A stretch of DNA of 64,000 bases from Thalassobacter stenotrophicus (GTDB lineage: Bacteria; Pseudomonadota; Alphaproteobacteria; Rhodobacterales; Rhodobacteraceae): the NCBI RefSeq assembly GCF_001458315.1, contig NZ_CYRX01000025.1:186001-250000 (forward strand), in the 5' to 3' direction. Of this stretch, positions 16,872 through 26,537 are shown in pieces. The translations under genes and the position numbers were made by a program. Position 1 is the first letter of the stretch, and each line of letters starts with the position of its first letter. The notes beneath the pieces are model-generated. The model was given only the letters and a program-made list of their open reading frames with translations, was not told where the DNA came from and searched no databases.

Positions 16872-19800
16872 TTATTCAGCGGCGCGTAGCGGTGAGGGTG
16901 GTTTTGGATCATCAGCCCCCTCGGCCTCTGGCTCTGTGCTTGGCTCGGGCTCTTCGGGTGGTGCCTCTGCAACGGTTTCGTCCTCTGGCTCCTGCGGAGC
17001 CTCTTCAGTCGCGGCGTCCTCTGTCCAGATCATTTCGGGCAGGCCCCTGCGGCGGGCTGCGCGGCGTAGGGCAAAATCCTCAGCCGCTTGTGAACTGCGC
17101 CCAAGGCTGAGCCGCCCCAATAGACGCGCGAGCGCGAGCACGTAGTGCGTGGCCCAATACCGGATCGCCAGCATTGAGGGGGTAAAGATCAACGTCAGGA
17201 TCGTTGCGATCCCGAGGCCGAACACCACCGCTGTTGCCAGCTGGATCCACCACAGGGCCGTCGGGCTTTGGAGCGAATACCCCCCGCCGATAAAGTCGAA
17301 CGACAGGCCGAACATCATGGGGGCAAGGCCCGCCATTGTTGTTAGAGTTGTCAGCAGAACGGGGCGAATGCGTGCCTCCGCCGTGCGGGTGATCGCCTCA
17401 ATCCGTGGCATGTAGCGCGCGTATTCTTGATAGGTGTCGATCAGCACAATGTTGTTGTTCACGACGATCCCCGCCAACGCGACGATCCCGGTCCCGGTCA
17501 TGATGATCGAGAATGTCTGCCCCAAAAGCAGCATGCCCCACAACACACCCGCCGTAGACAAGACCACCGCAAGCAGGACCAAAACGGCGTTATAGACTGA
17601 GTTAAACTGCGCCAGCAGGATGATGAACATTAGGCCCAAGGCACCGATAAAGGCTTGGCTGAGGAAGGCTTGGCTTTCGGCTTGATCTTCTTGGTCGCCG
17701 GTCCATTCCCACGCGACAGTCGCGGGGAATGGATTGGTGTCGAGCCATTCGTTAAGGGTGGCGATCCGCTCATTCGGAGTGAGGGGAACATAAGTAACCT
17801 GTGACTTACCATCCGCAACGTCACGGCTGATTTGGTCCAGATTTGCGGTGCCGCGCAGCTCGGTGATGTTGTGATACGCCACGCTGTCCTGTGAGAGGCC
17901 CAGCAAGGCGCCGATCCCGGTGGCGCGGGTCACGAGTTGCAGGTTATACGGCTCACCCGCTGCGACCTGTTCGGGCGTCAGTTCGGAGCCCAGCCCGAGC
18001 GGGGCGGTGCCATCCTCAAGCGGTGCGCCGTCTGCGTCCAAGGGCGTCAGATCATAGATCAGAACGCCAGTCACGGCATTGGCCTTCACGTCGAAATAGC
18101 GTTTGCCGTCAAAGCGGTTGATCTCTGCCAAGCGCGGCACGGGCTGCCGGGTGATGAAGTTGGCAAGGGGCACCAGCCCGCCGGACGTGCGCACCTTGAG
18201 GCTATCGAGCGTCGAGAGAACGCGGTCTTTTTCCGGCAGGCGAACGCGGATCTCGATCTCTTCATCGGAGGAGGGGACCCGCATCGTATCGAGCAAGAGC
18301 CCCCGCGTGACCAATTGCACCATCGCGCCGACGGTCGCAACGTCCGCGCCAAAGCGGCCCGCCTTTTCGACGTCGACGGTGATTTCCCAGTCGATGCCGG
18401 GCAGGGGCAGGCTGTCTTCGATGTCGATGACGCCGGGAGTGGCGTTGAACTGGGCCAGCGTGCTTTGTGTGGCCGCTTGCAGGGCGATGGGATCATCGCC
18501 TGATAGCCGCAGGTGGATGGGCTTGCCGCTGGCGGGGCCACGGTCCTGTGCAATCAGGTCGGCCTTGATGCCCGGAATTGCACGCACGCGGGCCAGCAAA
18601 TCCTCGGCGATTGTGTCCCCGTCAAACGCGGGGTCCACGATGGTTTTGTTCACCGTGTAGCCGATCAGGGGAATGTCGAACCACGGGGCCGAAACGGTTG
18701 GGCGATCTTCCCATGGGATCATTTCAATCGAGATTTGGCCGATGGTGTCGCGGGGCGGGGCGGAGCCGCCTGTGTTTTGGTTCAACCCGCCATCACCTGC
18801 GAAGGCAAAGGCCGATTGAATGCCCGAGGTTGCAAGCACCTCTGCCTCGGCGCGTTGGAGCAGACGGTCCTTTTCATCGAGCGAAAGGTTCCCGCGGGCA
18901 CGAACATAAACGATTGCGGCTTCGGTCTCAGATTCGACGAAGAACTCAACACCGTTGTTGTTTTTGCCAAAGTAGCTGAACGTCGAAACCACAAAGATGA
19001 TCACAGCCATCACCGCGACAATCGGCATGACAGGGTTGCCGACGATAGCGTGCATCAGCGTGCCAAAGGGCGTGCGGCGATAGCCCTGCACCTTGCGCGC
19101 CTTGCGGGCAATCGTGACCGAGCCAAGCGCCGTCGACATCAGCATCGCAGAAGCCACAAACAACAGCGCGCCGGGCAGGGTGGCGAGGACCGCAGGGGTC
19201 TCAGGCGATATGCCCAGGATGTAGCCGGGGTTGATGGTTTGCAGCGCAAAGGTGAACATCAGCCAGCCCGCAAAGACCGCGAGGATCAGGCGCGCCCAAT
19301 AGGGCAGGATAGCCCGCAGGACGGCTGAGCCGCGCTCAAAAATGCGGCTAAGGCGGGCTGAGACGCCCCCGATCACAGGCAAGTAAACCAGGGCCACCAC
19401 AAGGCTCGCCGAGAGGACGAAGATCAGCGTGACGGGCAGCATCCCCATGAATTCGCCGGGAACGCCGGGCCAAAATAGCATCGGAAGGAAGGCGCAAAGC
19501 GTGGTGGCAGTGGAGGAAACGACGGGCCAGAACATTCGCTTGGCCGCCTCGACAAAGGCCTGCATTGGGCCTTTGCCCTCTTGGATTTTCTTATCCGCGT
19601 ATTCGACCACGACAATCGCGCCGTCCACGAGCATGCCGACCGCAAGGATCAGCCCGAACATCACGATGTTGGAAATCGCGATGCCCATGACTGCCAGAAG
19701 CGCAAAGCACAACAGGAATGAGGTCGGGATCGCGAAGCCCACCAGCAAAGCGGACCGGGTGCCTAGTGACGCCAGCACCACGATCATCACCAGTGCGATG

Positions 19801-20828
19801 GCCGTCAGGACCGAGCCTTCGAGCTGGGAGATCATCGAGCGGACCGTGCGTGACTGGTCCAACGTGGCCGAGACGCTGACCGCGCGTTGCAATTCGGTGG
19901 GCCATTGGGCGACTTCTGCGTCCACAACCGCGCGCACTTCGGCGGCGGTATCCATGATGTTGAACCCCTTGCGCTTGATCACCTGCAACGCAACCGTGGG
20001 CGCGCCGTTGTAGCGCGCGGTGCTGATGGGGTCTTCGAACGTCAGGTTGATCTGCGCCAGATCACCGAGTGTTACGACACGGTCGCCGTTGGTTTTGACC
20101 GGCAGGTTATAGACGTCTTCGGGGGCATCGAAGGAGGACGGGATTTTGACCGGGAACGCGCCTTGGTCGGTTTCTACCGCGCCCGCTGGCACCAAAAGGT
20201 TGTTGTTGGTTACGACGTTGATCAACTCACCAGCGGTGACGTTGTAGGCCTCTAGGGCGAGGGGGTCGATAATGACCTCCAGCATCTCATCGCGGTGACC
20301 GGCAAGTCCAACCTCAAGCACCGCGCCCATGCCTTCCAATTCTGTCTGTAGGTCTTGGGCCAGCCGCAGCAGGGTGCGTTCGGGCACCGGACCCGAGAGG
20401 CTGACGACCAGAATGGGGAACTCGGAGAAGTTAATCTCAGAGATTTCGTATTGCTCGCCACCCTCGGGGAATTCCGCCTCGGCTTGGTTCATCTTGTCGC
20501 GCACATCGGCGATGGTCGCGCTTTTGTCCCAGCCGAATTCGAACTCAAGGAAGATGCCCGCAAAACTCTCAGATGCGGTGGCCGTCATGCTTTGTAGGCC
20601 GTCTAGCTCTTTGAGCTTGGTTTCCATCGGCTTGACCAGCAGCTTTTCGCTGTCCGTGGCCGAGATGCCGGGGAAGGGGACCGAGACGAAGACGCCCGGA
20701 ATGTCGATGTCCGGCTCACCCTCTTTGGGCAGGCCCACATAGGCCAACGTGCCCGCCATGATCGACAGGATCACGAAGGCTATGACCATGCGGGCCCGTT
20801 CAGCGGCCCAATCGACGATGCCTGTCAT
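16872..20828 (-). CDS. efflux RND transporter permease subunit
   Basis: 1318-residue proton-driven RND pump of the AcrB/HAE-like superfamily, inner membrane, working with the adaptor encoded just upstream. The 12-helix, duplicated layout is visible: helix 1 at about 13-32, the large periplasmic porter loop, helices 2-6 at about 335-500, then a second half with 'FNSVYNAVLVLLAVVLS'-like and 'GIVALAGIVVNNNIVLID' helices. In helix 4 the usual proton-relay Asp-Asp pair reads 'GMLVDGAIVVVEY', so only Asp402 remains and residue 403 is Gly. The last 50 residues are an unusual Pro/Glu-rich acidic tail. Substrate unknown. Confidence 0.92.
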   Translation of the reverse strand: MTGIVDWAAERARMVIAFVILSIMAGTLAYVGLPKEGEPDIDIPGVFVSVPFPGISATDSEKLLVKPMETKLKELDGLQSMTATASESFAGIFLEFEFGWDKSATIADVRDKMNQAEAEFPEGGEQYEISEINFSEFPILVVSLSGPVPERTLLRLAQDLQTELEGMGAVLEVGLAGHRDEMLEVIIDPLALEAYNVTAGELINVVTNNNLLVPAGAVETDQGAFPVKIPSSFDAPEDVYNLPVKTNGDRVVTLGDLAQINLTFEDPISTARYNGAPTVALQVIKRKGFNIMDTAAEVRAVVDAEVAQWPTELQRAVSVSATLDQSRTVRSMISQLEGSVLTAIALVMIVVLASLGTRSALLVGFAIPTSFLLCFALLAVMGIAISNIVMFGLILAVGMLVDGAIVVVEYADKKIQEGKGPMQAFVEAAKRMFWPVVSSTATTLCAFLPMLFWPGVPGEFMGMLPVTLIFVLSASLVVALVYLPVIGGVSARLSRIFERGSAVLRAILPYWARLILAVFAGWLMFTFALQTINPGYILGISPETPAVLATLPGALLFVASAMLMSTALGSVTIARKARKVQGYRRTPFGTLMHAIVGNPVMPIVAVMAVIIFVVSTFSYFGKNNNGVEFFVESETEAAIVYVRARGNLSLDEKDRLLQRAEAEVLATSGIQSAFAFAGDGGLNQNTGGSAPPRDTIGQISIEMIPWEDRPTVSAPWFDIPLIGYTVNKTIVDPAFDGDTIAEDLLARVRAIPGIKADLIAQDRGPASGKPIHLRLSGDDPIALQAATQSTLAQFNATPGVIDIEDSLPLPGIDWEITVDVEKAGRFGADVATVGAMVQLVTRGLLLDTMRVPSSDEEIEIRVRLPEKDRVLSTLDSLKVRTSGGLVPLANFITRQPVPRLAEINRFDGKRYFDVKANAVTGVLIYDLTPLDADGAPLEDGTAPLGLGSELTPEQVAAGEPYNLQLVTRATGIGALLGLSQDSVAYHNITELRGTANLDQISRDVADGKSQVTYVPLTPNERIATLNEWLDTNPFPATVAWEWTGDQEDQAESQAFLSQAFIGALGLMFIILLAQFNSVYNAVLVLLAVVLSTAGVLWGMLLLGQTFSIIMTGTGIVALAGIVVNNNIVLIDTYQEYARYMPRIEAITRTAEARIRPVLLTTLTTMAGLAPMMFGLSFDFIGGGYSLQSPTALWWIQLATAVVFGLGIATILTLIFTPSMLAIRYWATHYVLALARLLGRLSLGRSSQAAEDFALRRAARRRGLPEMIWTEDAATEEAPQEPEDETVAEAPPEEPEPSTEPEAEGADDPKPPSPLRAAE

Positions 20829-22081
20829 TGGCTGAGTTCCTCAAAACTGGGCACGACGGGCACGCCATCGGTCACGTATTCCTGACCGATCAGGATGACG
20901 TCTGCCGCCTCTGGTAAACCGCTAACCCATACGCCGTTGACTGTGTCGCGGATGACGGTGACGGCGGCAAACTGTGCGCGGCGTTCGGCATCAATGATGC
21001 GCACGCCCAGAACGCCCCGGTCATCCAGCGTCAGGGATGAGGCGGGCAAAAGATGCGCGCGCATCCCGCCCCCGGTGATCACGATTTCGGCCGTTTGGCC
21101 GTCACGCAGGGACCAGTCGGGGTTGGGCACGGTGACTTCGACGCGGAAGGTGCGGGTGGTTTCATCCGCCGAGCGGGCCAGAAACGTAACGTTGCCGCGC
21201 AAATCCTCGCCAGAGGCAAGCTGTGCGCCGGCATTCGCCCCGACCTCAATGAGGCCAAGCTGCGTTTCAGGGACAAAGCCCACCAGTTTAATGGGGTCCA
21301 ACTGGATGACAGTGGCGCAAGGGTCACCCGCCTGCAAAAGCGATCCCAACTCGGCGCTATCGCTTTCCAACAGGCCAGAGAACGGTGCGCTGATGTCGAG
21401 TTTCCCGAGATCATCCTGCGCGCGGTCCACGGTGGCTTCGGCGGCACGGATACCCGCACCCGCACTTTCGAGGCCCGATTTGGCGGCACTCAGCGTGGCC
21501 TTGGCAGAGCTAAGCGCGGCTTCGGCGTTGGCCACGCGGGTGGCAGAGGCAAAGCCGCCCTCGGACAATTGGCTCGCTGCGACTTCATTGATTTCGGCTT
21601 CATGGACGCGGGCTTCCGCTTCGGCCACGCGTGCGGCGGCTTCTGGGACGCGGGCGCGAGCTTCGGCCAAACGCGCCTCGGCTTCCGCCAGTGTCGCGCC
21701 GCGGGTGCCGGGATCAAGGCGGCACAGCAATGTGCCCTGATCGACCCGGGCGCCCTTGCGCAGGGGTTCGGAGACAACCGTGCCACTCGTTTCGGCGCGC
21801 ACGATAACATCGCGAGCCGCTTCGGTCTGACCGCGCAACAAAACAGCGTTTTCGATGTTCTGCGCGACAGAGGCGCGGGCCATCACGGCAATACCACCCG
21901 CTTCTGCGGTGCTTGAATTCGTCTGGGCGACCGTCTGCTGCGGTTGCGGTGCGGGCCCCTCAGGCGCGGCCTCTGCATCGGTATCCCGCCCGGCGAAATC
22001 AAACAGCACGTCCCGCTGGAGGACTGCAAAGAACAAAATAACGGTCACAAGAACGGCTGTAACCAGCGGAAAGAATTTCAT
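20825..22081 (-). CDS. efflux RND periplasmic adaptor (HlyD/MFP family)
   Basis: 418-residue membrane fusion protein. Residues 4-23 form an N-terminal membrane anchor, a Pro/Gln/Ala linker follows, then a barrel-sandwich half motif ('VRAETSGTVVSEPLRKGARVDQG'-like region near 90-115), a long Ala/Glu-rich alpha-hairpin (about 130-215) and the second lipoyl half 'DISAPFSGLLESDSAELG'. Its stop overlaps the permease start by 4 bases (ATGA), so adaptor and pump are translationally coupled. No outer-membrane TolC-type gene is adjacent. A palindrome 67-84 bases upstream may be the repressor site. Confidence 0.92.
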   Translation of the reverse strand: MKFFPLVTAVLVTVILFFAVLQRDVLFDFAGRDTDAEAAPEGPAPQPQQTVAQTNSSTAEAGGIAVMARASVAQNIENAVLLRGQTEAARDVIVRAETSGTVVSEPLRKGARVDQGTLLCRLDPGTRGATLAEAEARLAEARARVPEAAARVAEAEARVHEAEINEVAASQLSEGGFASATRVANAEAALSSAKATLSAAKSGLESAGAGIRAAEATVDRAQDDLGKLDISAPFSGLLESDSAELGSLLQAGDPCATVIQLDPIKLVGFVPETQLGLIEVGANAGAQLASGEDLRGNVTFLARSADETTRTFRVEVTVPNPDWSLRDGQTAEIVITGGGMRAHLLPASSLTLDDRGVLGVRIIDAERRAQFAAVTVIRDTVNGVWVSGLPEAADVILIGQEYVTDGVPVVPSFEELSQ

Positions 22082-22147
22082 TTAGGGCTCCAACGTAGGC
22101 GTTATGGCACGACCCGTGGGCTCAGGGTGCGGCTAAGCCTGCACTTT

Positions 22148-22165
22148 CTGAACCGGTCAGTTCAG
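22148..22165. promoter_or_regulatory. candidate TetR-type operator upstream of the RND operon
   Basis: CTGAAC (22148-22153) and GTTCAG (22160-22165) are perfect arms around CGGTCA, in the 223-bp divergent region between the adaptor gene and the YfgM-like gene. Such short palindromes are typical of TetR/AcrR-family sites at efflux operons; no such regulator is encoded here. Confidence 0.4.
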
Positions 22166-22304
22166 GTTTATGCACTGTTGTCGTTTTTTGCAAGGTGTCG
22201 CGACGGATGCCTTTCGCCTTGGCATCCTTATGCCGGCTGGGCTAAATGCGAGATGAGGATCGGGTGGCCCAAGGGGCTGTCTCGTGGCGTTTGGGGAGCA
22301 GATC

Positions 22305-22952
22305 ATGTCCAATACAGACAGTTTTATCGAAGAAGTCACCGAAGAGGTGCGCCGCGACAAGCTGTTTGCGCTGATGCGTAAATGGGGCTGGCTTGCGGGA
22401 TTGATCATTTTTGGCCTCGTTGGCGGGGCAGCATATAATGAATGGAGCAAGGCGCGCGCCCAAGCGCAGGCGCAGGCCTTTGGGGACGCGGTTTTGGCCG
22501 GGCTGGCCGGGGATGCAAACCCAACCTTGCTAGAAGAATTGCCCACCGCCGACGCGAACCAAGAGCTGGTCAAGACCTTGCTGTTGGCCAGCACAGGGGC
22601 GGTGGATGGGGCTGATCGTGCTGAAACGGCTGCGGCTCTACAAGCCTTGGCCGAGACGGATGGCCTGCCGCCGCTGTATCGCCAATTGGCACTGTTAAAG
22701 GCGCAGATGTCGGGCGGCACCGGTGACGGGGCACGGGACACACGCATTCTTGAAGAATTGGCCACACCGGGCACGCCGTTCCGCCCGCTGGCGATCGAGC
22801 AACAGGCTTTGCGTCAGCTTGAGGCGGGCAATGCTTCTGGTGCGATCACATTGTTGCAACAACTGCTAGAAGAGCCGGGCGCGACAGACACCTTGCGCCG
22901 CCGTGCGTTGCAGGTGATTGTTGCACTTGGGGGCAACCCAACACCTGCATAA
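22305..22952 (+). CDS. YfgM-like tetratricopeptide inner-membrane protein
   Basis: 215-residue protein of the YfgM (TPR_21, formerly DUF2133) family; E. coli YfgM is an ancillary SecYEG-associated chaperone component. It has a cytoplasmic N-terminus ('MSNTDSFIEEVTEEVRRDKL'), one helix at about 29-44 and a periplasmic helical repeat region. The start at 22305 has GGGGAG 7 bases upstream; an ATG 21 bases earlier lacks one. The order YfgM-bamB-der is the same as in E. coli, which strongly supports the family assignment. Confidence 0.88.
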   Translation: MSNTDSFIEEVTEEVRRDKLFALMRKWGWLAGLIIFGLVGGAAYNEWSKARAQAQAQAFGDAVLAGLAGDANPTLLEELPTADANQELVKTLLLASTGAVDGADRAETAAALQALAETDGLPPLYRQLALLKAQMSGGTGDGARDTRILEELATPGTPFRPLAIEQQALRQLEAGNASGAITLLQQLLEEPGATDTLRRRALQVIVALGGNPTPA

Positions 22953-23025
22953 CGCAGTATCGGGGGTCACACCCGGGGATGAAACCGCCGCGTGACGGCA
23001 AAGACGACGAACCGAGGGCACAGGC

Positions 23026-24330
23026 ATGAAACACGTAGCGATCCTAGGGGTGGCCTTGGTGCTGATGTCGGCATGCTCACAGCGTGCCACGATCCTGCCG
23101 GGCACACGCGAACCGGTGCGGGCGGATACGGCCGTAGCGCTCAGCCAAGAGGCCCTTGCGCAGGTGCAGGCCACAACGCTTCCGGCGGCTCAAACCATTG
23201 ATGCTTGGCCTGTGCGGACTGGCTCTGCGGCAGGGGTGATGCCCCATGCCGCGCTGTCATCTACGCCCGAACGCGTCTGGTCGGTTGGGATCGGCAAAGG
23301 CAATGGGCGCCGCACGCTTTTGACGGTTGATCCTGTCGCAGCGGATGGTCGGATTTTTGCGATGGATGCAGAGGGCGCAGTCACGGCCGTGTCTGAGGCC
23401 GGTGATGTGCTTTGGCGCGCTGATCTGACCCCTGCGTATGAGCGTGATGGCGATGCATCGGGCGGTGGGCTTGGGCTGCACGATGGTGTGCTCTACGCGA
23501 CCACGGGATTTGGTAATTTTCACGCGCTGGACCCTGAGACGGGGGCAGAGCAATGGGTGCAACGTCTTGATGCGCCGCTGACCTCACCCACGTTTGGTGG
23601 TGGGTTCGCCTATCTGGTTAGCCGCGATAGCCGGGCTTGGGCGATTGATTTGAGCGATGGCCGCATCCGCTGGGAATTGCCCGGCGCGCCGGTTGTTGCA
23701 ACACTTGCAGGTGCGCCTGCACCCGCTTTGACGGATCGTTTGGTTATTTTTCCGCTTGGTTCGGGTGAGTTGATTGCCGCCCTGCGTCAGTCCGGCATCC
23801 GCGTTTGGGGCAGCACCGTTGCCGGCAACCGCCGTGGCGTGGCCTATAGCAACCTGTCGGACATCGCGTCTGATCCCGTGGTCGCGGGCCGCACGCTGTA
23901 CGCGGGCACGCCAGCGGGCCGCATGGTTTCGATGGATGCGTTCTCGGGCGCCCGCAACTGGACAGCGACCGAGGGTGCGCTGAGCCCGGCACTGCCCGTG
24001 GCGGGTTCGGTCTATTTCGTGACTGACCGCAACCAACTCGTCCGCCTTGATGCCGAAACAGGCGCGCAAATCTGGGCCGCTGATCTGCCTTTCTTTGCGG
24101 CCAATCGCCTGAACCGCCGCAAAACCGTTTACGCCCACTTTGGGCCTATCCTTGCGGGCGGACAGGTGTGGCTGGCCGCAACGGACGGTGTTTTGCGCGG
24201 ATTTGACCCCGAAACTGGGGCCCAGACCCACGAAAGCGACATTCCCGGTGGCGGCGCGTCCCGTCCGATTGTGATGAACGACACGCTCTATGTGCTGGGT
24301 GGTCGCGGGACTTTGCACGCCTACCGTTGA
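23026..24330 (+). CDS. bamB: outer membrane assembly factor BamB (lipoprotein)
   Basis: Lipoprotein of the BAM complex that inserts beta-barrel proteins into the outer membrane. A lipoprotein signal ends with lipobox 'LMSAC' (Cys17). The remainder is an eight-bladed PQQ-type beta-propeller, visible as repeated 'GRIFAMDAEGAVTAVS', 'YATTGFGNFHALDPETG' and 'DRNQLVRLDAETGAQIWAADL' blades; 434 residues in all. It lies between the YfgM-like gene and der, the conserved order. Confidence 0.94.
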   Translation: MKHVAILGVALVLMSACSQRATILPGTREPVRADTAVALSQEALAQVQATTLPAAQTIDAWPVRTGSAAGVMPHAALSSTPERVWSVGIGKGNGRRTLLTVDPVAADGRIFAMDAEGAVTAVSEAGDVLWRADLTPAYERDGDASGGGLGLHDGVLYATTGFGNFHALDPETGAEQWVQRLDAPLTSPTFGGGFAYLVSRDSRAWAIDLSDGRIRWELPGAPVVATLAGAPAPALTDRLVIFPLGSGELIAALRQSGIRVWGSTVAGNRRGVAYSNLSDIASDPVVAGRTLYAGTPAGRMVSMDAFSGARNWTATEGALSPALPVAGSVYFVTDRNQLVRLDAETGAQIWAADLPFFAANRLNRRKTVYAHFGPILAGGQVWLAATDGVLRGFDPETGAQTHESDIPGGGASRPIVMNDTLYVLGGRGTLHAYR

Positions 24331-24384
24331 GATCGCCGCAGGAGTGGGGTAAGGGCGGGGTCTTATTCCTGCAGTGAGTCCATC

Positions 24385-25857
24385 ATGTCTCTGACCCTCG
24401 CCATTGTCGGCCGCCCCAATGTGGGTAAATCGACCCTGTTTAACCGCCTTGTGGGCAAACGTCTTGCGTTGGTCGATGACCAGCCGGGTGTGACCCGCGA
24501 CCTGCGTGAAGGTGAGGCACGGCTCGGTGATCTGCGCTTTACCGTGATCGACACGGCAGGCCTAGAAGAGGCGACCGACGACAGCCTGCAGGGGCGCATG
24601 CGCCGCCTGACGGAGCGCGCGGTTGAGATGGCCGATGTTGCGCTGTTCGTGATTGATGCTCGCGTGGGCGTGTCGCCTGCGGACGAAGTGTTTGCCGACA
24701 TTCTGCGCCGCAAAGGGGGCACCGTTTTGCTCGCTGCCAACAAGGCGGAGGGCCGTGCCGCTGAGGCCGGTCTGCTAGAGGCATATGCGCTTGGTCTCGG
24801 GGAGCCGCTTGCCTTGTCGGCTGAGCACGGTGAGGGGATGGCCGAGTTGGCCGGCATGCTGCGTCCGCTGATTGAGGCCGCCGAAGAAGCTGCCGAAGTT
24901 GATGAGACCGAGACAGATGTCGAGATTGATTGGGACATTGAAGACGGCGAAGAGCTGCCCGATTTCGCCCCAACCGTAAAGAAGCCGTTAAAAATCACGG
25001 TTGTAGGGCGGCCGAACGCAGGCAAATCAACACTGATTAACAAAATCATCGGTGAAGAGCGTTTGCTGACCGGTCCTGAGGCGGGGATCACGCGTGATTC
25101 TATCGCGCTGCCTTTCGATTGGGACGGTGTCCCAATGCGGATTTTCGACACCGCCGGTATGCGTAAGCGCGCCAAGGTCGTGGAAAAGCTCGAAAAGCTT
25201 TCGGTGTCCGACGGGTTGCGTGCGGTCAAGTTTGCGGAGGTTGTTGTTGTTCTGCTGGACGCGGAAATTCCGTTTGAACAACAGGACTTGCGTATCGCCG
25301 ATCTGGCCGAACGTGAGGGCCGTGCCGTTGTTGTGGCTGTGAACAAATGGGACATCGAGCCAAACAAACAAGAAAAGCTGCGCGACCTGAGAGAGCAGTT
25401 TGAGCGTCTCTTGCCGCAGCTGCGGGGCGCGCCGCTTGTGACAGTTTCGGCCAAGACTGGGCGTGGGTTAGACCGGCTGCAACAGGCCATCATGAAAGCC
25501 CATTCGGTTTGGAACCGCCGCGTCAGCACATCGCAATTGAACCGCTGGCTCACGGGCATGGTTGAGGCGCACCCGCCCCCCGCGCCACAAGGAAAACGTA
25601 TTAAACTCCGCTACATGACCCAGGCAAAGACCCGTCCGCCGGGCTTTGTGGTGATGTGTTCGCACCCTGACAAAATGCCCGCAAGCTATACGCGTTACCT
25701 TGTTAACGGTCTGCGTGAGGATTTTGATATGCCCGGCACACCTGTACGGTTGTTCCTGCGGTCGCAGTCGGATGCTAACCCCTTCAAAGGCAAGACAAGA
25801 TCGACGCCGTCACGTTTGCGCAAGCACCTTGGCAAAGGCCGCGCGGACGAAAGATAG
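24385..25857 (+). CDS. der: ribosome biogenesis GTPase Der (EngA)
   Basis: Double GTPase needed for 50S maturation. 490 residues with two G domains: first P-loop 'GRPNVGKST' at 8-16 with 'DTAGLEE' and 'NKAEG' (family NKxD-type position), second P-loop 'GRPNAGKST' near 208 with 'DTAGMRKR' and 'NKWD', then a C-terminal KH-like domain. The linker between the G domains is acidic ('[20 protein letters not shown]'). The first-domain NKxD position reads NKAE, as in E. coli Der, where the corresponding motif is NKTD, so note the Asp to Glu change. Confidence 0.97.
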   Translation: MSLTLAIVGRPNVGKSTLFNRLVGKRLALVDDQPGVTRDLREGEARLGDLRFTVIDTAGLEEATDDSLQGRMRRLTERAVEMADVALFVIDARVGVSPADEVFADILRRKGGTVLLAANKAEGRAAEAGLLEAYALGLGEPLALSAEHGEGMAELAGMLRPLIEAAEEAAEVDETETDVEIDWDIEDGEELPDFAPTVKKPLKITVVGRPNAGKSTLINKIIGEERLLTGPEAGITRDSIALPFDWDGVPMRIFDTAGMRKRAKVVEKLEKLSVSDGLRAVKFAEVVVVLLDAEIPFEQQDLRIADLAEREGRAVVVAVNKWDIEPNKQEKLRDLREQFERLLPQLRGAPLVTVSAKTGRGLDRLQQAIMKAHSVWNRRVSTSQLNRWLTGMVEAHPPPAPQGKRIKLRYMTQAKTRPPGFVVMCSHPDKMPASYTRYLVNGLREDFDMPGTPVRLFLRSQSDANPFKGKTRSTPSRLRKHLGKGRADER

Positions 25858-25982
25858 GGCTCAATGCGGTCGGGCAGCTGAGTAACCTTGGTAAAGAAGA
25901 AAAATGCCCGACTTAGAGGTTCATTAAGCATGAGGGGCTAGGCCTGTGGCAGTGATTGACTGCCGCGACTGAGGGAGCCCCC

Positions 25983-26537
25983 ATGCGTGCCTTTTTACTA
26001 CTTGGATGTATGTTTCTACTGGCGTGGCCTGTGCAGGGTGCGGCGTCTCTAATCCAGCCTGACGTTGGTGCGAGTTGGCAGGTGCCTGACCCTTTCTCAG
26101 TTACCAAAAAACGTGGTCGTGCGGAATTGGTCCGGAAGGGACGGGGGGCTGATGCTAAACCGGTCGCCCACCATTCAGTGAAGCATTACGCGCAGCGGCC
26201 TGCGGGAGTTGATCGTTTAGGCGCGGGGAAATGGGGGCTGGCAAAGGGGCTCATCTTTTCGGATAGCCACCGAAAAGGGATATCGCTGATCGGTCAGATC
26301 CAGCTCTTGCCACCACCCGACGGGCCGTTTTCGGCACCATCGCCGTGGAATTTCGGTGTGGTTCGGGTGATTGCAGCAGTCGTTGTGGGCGTGTTGGGAT
26401 TAACCACGATCGGACTTTTGGCCACGCACAAACCCGTTCGGTATCGTCGCCGAAAACGCGGGCCATATACACGGCCCGCGCACAGCCCACATGCTAGGCG
26501 TTGGCTTCGCGAATCTTATCCGCAGCCTCTTTGTTGA
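25983..26537 (+). CDS. hypothetical exported protein with C-terminal membrane helix
   Basis: I do not recognise this 184-residue protein. It has a clear signal-like N-terminus (MRAFLLLGCMFLLAWPVQG, cleavage near AASL), a basic middle region, a Pro-rich stretch and one helix at about 131-150, followed by a very basic 'YRRRKRG' stop-transfer. Start ATG at 25983 has GAGGGA six bases upstream. Its last 44 bases overlap the convergent grxD gene and it reads through the grxD terminator, so the true C-terminus may be as drawn or the frame may be disrupted. A CTTTTCGG/CCGAAAAG hairpin (26255-26277) lies inside it. Existence is likely but not certain. Confidence 0.5.
   Translation: MRAFLLLGCMFLLAWPVQGAASLIQPDVGASWQVPDPFSVTKKRGRAELVRKGRGADAKPVAHHSVKHYAQRPAGVDRLGAGKWGLAKGLIFSDSHRKGISLIGQIQLLPPPDGPFSAPSPWNFGVVRVIAAVVVGVLGLTTIGLLATHKPVRYRRRKRGPYTRPAHSPHARRWLRESYPQPLC
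26453..26480 (-). terminator. Rho-independent terminator of grxD operon
   Basis: On the minus strand CGCGGGCC and GGCCCGCG form an 8-bp stem around an 8-nt loop, followed by TTTTC, 13 bases after the grxD stop. It lies inside the convergent hypothetical gene. Confidence 0.88.

Noticed and set aside
24363-25559. 398-codon Ser/Arg-rich minus-strand frame
   Set aside because: Antisense to der; low-complexity composition reflects the opposite strand.
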